Assembly: GCA_023382575.1 (NCBI GenBank)
Contig: JAHDWC010000018.1
Span: 1 to 34,476 of the forward strand
Length of the DNA stretch: 34,476 bases
Reading direction: 5' to 3'
Source of the DNA: Anaerolineales bacterium
Lineage (GTDB): Bacteria; Chloroflexota; Anaerolineae; Anaerolineales; Villigracilaceae
Part shown: piece after piece, positions 32,401 to 34,476 of the stretch
How positions within the stretch are numbered: position 1 is the first letter of the stretch
Layout: each line of letters starts with the position of its first letter
Translations under genes and position numbers: made by a program
The notes under the pieces: generated by a model
Database searches by the model: none
Told to the model about the DNA's origin: nothing
The model's input: only the letters and a program-made list of their open reading frames with translations

Positions 32401-33249
32401 CTAACTCATCCTGCCAACTCGCTCAAGCACATCAGTTGCAAACCGTTGCACGAACTCACGGATGAACTCTTTGGGGTCGATGGTCGCATCGTTCATCAAC
32501 GCGGTCATATCCATGCCATACGACAAACCTTGCGCATCGTCCACGCCATGTGACTCAAAATACGTGGCATTTGCGCGGCGGCGTCCCATCGAAGCGAGAT
32601 CGTAGCGTTTGCCGCCCACGATCTGCGAATCGAATACCCCCAACAACGCCAATTGCAGATTTTCGTGATGGGATAGATCCATTGTGACCTTATCCGAATC
32701 GACCAGCCAATCCAACGCGCGCCAAACTTCACAACCCACGCATCGCTCGGGACGTTCAGCCGGATCCAGTTTTCTGAGAGCTTCGATCACCCTGAGAGCG
32801 ACACCCACATGCGTATCGTGCTTGTCTGCCAGGTTATGGGTGTAAACCACCTTCGGCTTCGTCGCGCGTAGGATCGCCACGATGTCATCCACCGGCTCGA
32901 CCTTTGATGCATCCTTGATGATCTTGCTGGGATAATCCAACATCACCTGCGCCGCAAATTCACCGACAATGGCTGCCTTGCGCTGCTCCTTAAAGCGGAC
33001 AAGACGCATCTCATCATCGCTGTAATGCTCGTAAATGCTGTTACGCGGAGAGCCGCGTCCATCCGTCACGACCACACCTGTAAACCACTTGTCCTTCTGC
33101 TGAAAGCACTCAATGATCGGCTGCGCCGCCATGATCTCAATGTCATCCTGATGCGCGGCGAGACAAAGATGCGTCGTCCGCGCCAGGGCTGATTCCATTG
33201 GCTCGTTATCGGGAATATAAATTTCTGCTGTATTGAGATGAAACTTCAT
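32401..33249 (-). CDS. PIG-L/LmbE-type zinc deacetylase
   Basis: A 282-residue member of the family that removes acetyl groups from GlcNAc-type sugars. The first motif reads AAHQDDIEI (H33, D35, D36), with Gln where the family usually has Pro; the second reads THNLADKHDTHVGVA, supplying the last zinc His. The archaeal diacetylchitobiose deacetylase is of this family. AGGAAAA precedes the ATG, nine bases past the ROK-like gene's stop. Its place in the operon suggests deacetylation of GlcNAc, chitobiose or their phosphates. Confidence 0.85.
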   Translation of the reverse strand: MKFHLNTAEIYIPDNEPMESALARTTHLCLAAHQDDIEIMAAQPIIECFQQKDKWFTGVVVTDGRGSPRNSIYEHYSDDEMRLVRFKEQRKAAIVGEFAAQVMLDYPSKIIKDASKVEPVDDIVAILRATKPKVVYTHNLADKHDTHVGVALRVIEALRKLDPAERPERCVGCEVWRALDWLVDSDKVTMDLSHHENLQLALLGVFDSQIVGGKRYDLASMGRRRANATYFESHGVDDAQGLSYGMDMTALMNDATIDPKEFIREFVQRFATDVLERVGRMS

Positions 33250-33258
33250 TGTGTTTTC

Positions 33259-34476
33259 CTATTCAATCACCGGCAAACTCGCCGCCGCAACCGACTGCCC
33301 CACCCGGCGGATCTTTTCATCGGGCAGATGCAGTTCGATCTTCTTCAATAATTCAGGAAACTCGGCTGCAAAAACTTTCTTCGCCCCTTCGATCAACAAG
33401 TCACCGCCGCACCCGGAGGTGCAACGTCCCAGGATCAAAACATGCTTGATATCGTAGAACTCTGCATAATGAGCAATGCCATAACCAAGATAAATGCCCA
33501 TGCTGCGCCAAATGTTCAATGCACCTTCATCGCCCGCTTCCAGTTTCTTTTGCACGAACTTGAGCTTCTCGGCATCCGTCACATCGGCAGGGACTTCAAT
33601 TCCCGCCTTCGGTGCCAGCCGAAAAACACATTGCTGCGAGAAATACAACGCACCCACGCCTTTATCACCCGACCATTCATCGACAGGGGCATCGGGGTTG
33701 TAGTCAATGGGCGCGAATGCCAGCTCATTCAACCAGCCCATGATGTGACCTTCCATGTTCACATATCCAGCCGCTTCACTCGAACCGAGCGCAATACCCA
33801 GGATGCCATTATCTTCAATCGACATCGAACCTGCCAACGCAGTCACATCACCATCGTTGATTACTTCCAGCGGCACCTTCATCTCGTCGCGGATGCGCAG
33901 GAACATATTTTTGATATCGCCAAATTTTTCAGCGGGAATGCCTCGAAATAGCGAAGCCACCATCGGGCGATTGTCCACGTAAATGCCTGCCGAGCTGCCA
34001 CCAATCGCATCCACGCGCGGCATTTTGCTTGCGGCAGTCTTCAACGCAGTCATCACCTCGCGGTAGTGATAGTCAGGGTCGGTGTTCTTACGCGGCTCCC
34101 AGATCACTTCTTCGCTGTAGATGGCGTTCCCATCCACCACGGCGCTCACTTTGCGGTCTGAAGCGCCAAGGTCAAACCCGATACGGCAACCAGCTAAATT
34201 TCGTCCGAGCAACTTTCCAGTCTCGCATGAGGCTGGCACTTCATCCGCAGAACAAATCACGACCGAAAATTCCTTCTCGTAGACCTGCGTCCCCATGAAA
34301 TGAAAATCAAATTTCTGCACGCCATCCGCCGCATACACGTTGCGGATGTGTTCGCCGATCTGCTTCGGCGCGCCAATGTACACGGTATGTCCGCCACGCT
34401 GCCAAAGCAAAAATTTAACGATACGTTCGATGTATGAAAAATTGGATTCAAAATCGGAATGACCTTCGGGATAGAC
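33259..34476 (-). CDS. ROK-like sugar kinase, 5' end cut by window edge
   Basis: The frame stays open to the right edge, so 405 C-terminal residues are visible and the start lies outside. The ATPase core begins at about residue 125 of the visible part with RIGFDLGASDRKVSAVVDG (phosphate loop), then INDGDVTALAGS and GIALGSSEAAGYVN, matching the ROK/hexokinase fold. The ROK zinc motif (C-x-CG-x-x-GC-x-E) is absent; a different cluster, GRCTSGCGG, appears near the end. About 120 residues precede the ATPase core, including RGGHTVYIGAPKQIGEHI, with no recognisable helix-turn-helix. It probably phosphorylates an amino sugar, but this is inferred from the operon. Confidence 0.75.
   Translation of the reverse strand, partial: VYPEGHSDFESNFSYIERIVKFLLWQRGGHTVYIGAPKQIGEHIRNVYAADGVQKFDFHFMGTQVYEKEFSVVICSADEVPASCETGKLLGRNLAGCRIGFDLGASDRKVSAVVDGNAIYSEEVIWEPRKNTDPDYHYREVMTALKTAASKMPRVDAIGGSSAGIYVDNRPMVASLFRGIPAEKFGDIKNMFLRIRDEMKVPLEVINDGDVTALAGSMSIEDNGILGIALGSSEAAGYVNMEGHIMGWLNELAFAPIDYNPDAPVDEWSGDKGVGALYFSQQCVFRLAPKAGIEVPADVTDAEKLKFVQKKLEAGDEGALNIWRSMGIYLGYGIAHYAEFYDIKHVLILGRCTSGCGGDLLIEGAKKVFAAEFPELLKKIELHLPDEKIRRVGQSVAAASLPVIE

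Noticed and set aside
33259-34476. ROK-family transcriptional repressor
   Set aside because: No helix-turn-helix is visible in the ~120 residues before the ATPase core, so a kinase-type role is preferred; the missing N-terminus leaves some doubt.
1-34476. CRISPR array, tRNA/rRNA genes, insertion sequences or prophage
   Set aside because: No regularly spaced direct repeats, no cloverleaf-like intergenic sequence, and no transposase, integrase or structural phage gene was found on either strand.

Overview
The window looks like ordinary chromosome from a free-living bacterium of moderate GC content, most likely a member of the Chloroflexota (Anaerolineae-like). That placement is an inference from gene content and protein style: a Rel with an EFDD motif, an aldehyde:ferredoxin oxidoreductase with its own MoaD-like partner, CUT1 sugar ABC genes without a local ATPase, and a bacterial sphingosine-phosphate-lyase-like enzyme. 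No 16S or other marker is present. I see no tRNA, rRNA, CRISPR array, transposase, integrase or phage gene, and no gene-free stretch longer than about 220 bp.

Region 1 (1-3.6 kb): a partial nucleotidyltransferase-fold gene, an APC-family permease and a calcineurin-like phosphoesterase on the minus strand, then a PilZ-domain protein on the plus strand. Region 2 (3.7-10.5 kb, plus strand): tryptophanase; a MerR regulator with two aldo/keto reductases behind a textbook MerR promoter (palindrome inside a 19-bp spacer); tryptophan 2,3-dioxygenase; a DMT-type transporter; and an unknown membrane protein. Region 3 (10.5-14.2 kb): recJ, two tandem PPOX/F420-type flavin-reductase-fold proteins joined by ATGA overlaps, and a convergent YkgJ cysteine-cluster gene.

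Region 4 (14.3-18.6 kb): a MoaD-like carrier plus tungsten-type aldehyde oxidoreductase on the minus strand. They diverge from a tightly overlapped plus-strand operon: hotdog thioesterase, Asp/Glu racemase and two paralogous lipoproteins. The two operons start from back-to-back promoters whose -35 boxes overlap. Region 5 (18.7-25.1 kb): a YbaK-type deacylase, a cyclic-nucleotide-domain protein, a small membrane protein, the bifunctional-looking Rel, a 54-residue membrane peptide gene, a DUF4258 protein, a sphingosine-1-phosphate-lyase-like PLP enzyme and an ankyrin protein.

Region 6 (25.1-34.5 kb, minus strand): an ATP-grasp ligase, then a long amino-sugar catabolic operon. Read in its own direction, the operon is ROK-like kinase, PIG-L deacetylase, lipoprotein solute-binding protein, two permeases, GH3 beta-N-acetylhexosaminidase and SIS-domain GlcN-6-P deaminase/isomerase. 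Together these could import GlcNAc-containing oligosaccharides, hydrolyse and deacetylate them, and feed the sugar into glycolysis.

The most general signal is regulatory. Six genes (merR, recJ, ykgJ, moaD-like, hotdog thioesterase, rel) have a -10 hexamer only 6 or 7 nt before the ATG and no usable ribosome-binding site, which predicts leaderless mRNAs. Most other genes carry clear AGGAG-type sites. I found no single clearly unprecedented system. The best leads are the leaderless/divergent promoter architecture, the archaeal-like amino-sugar route, and the Rel with mixed signature motifs.
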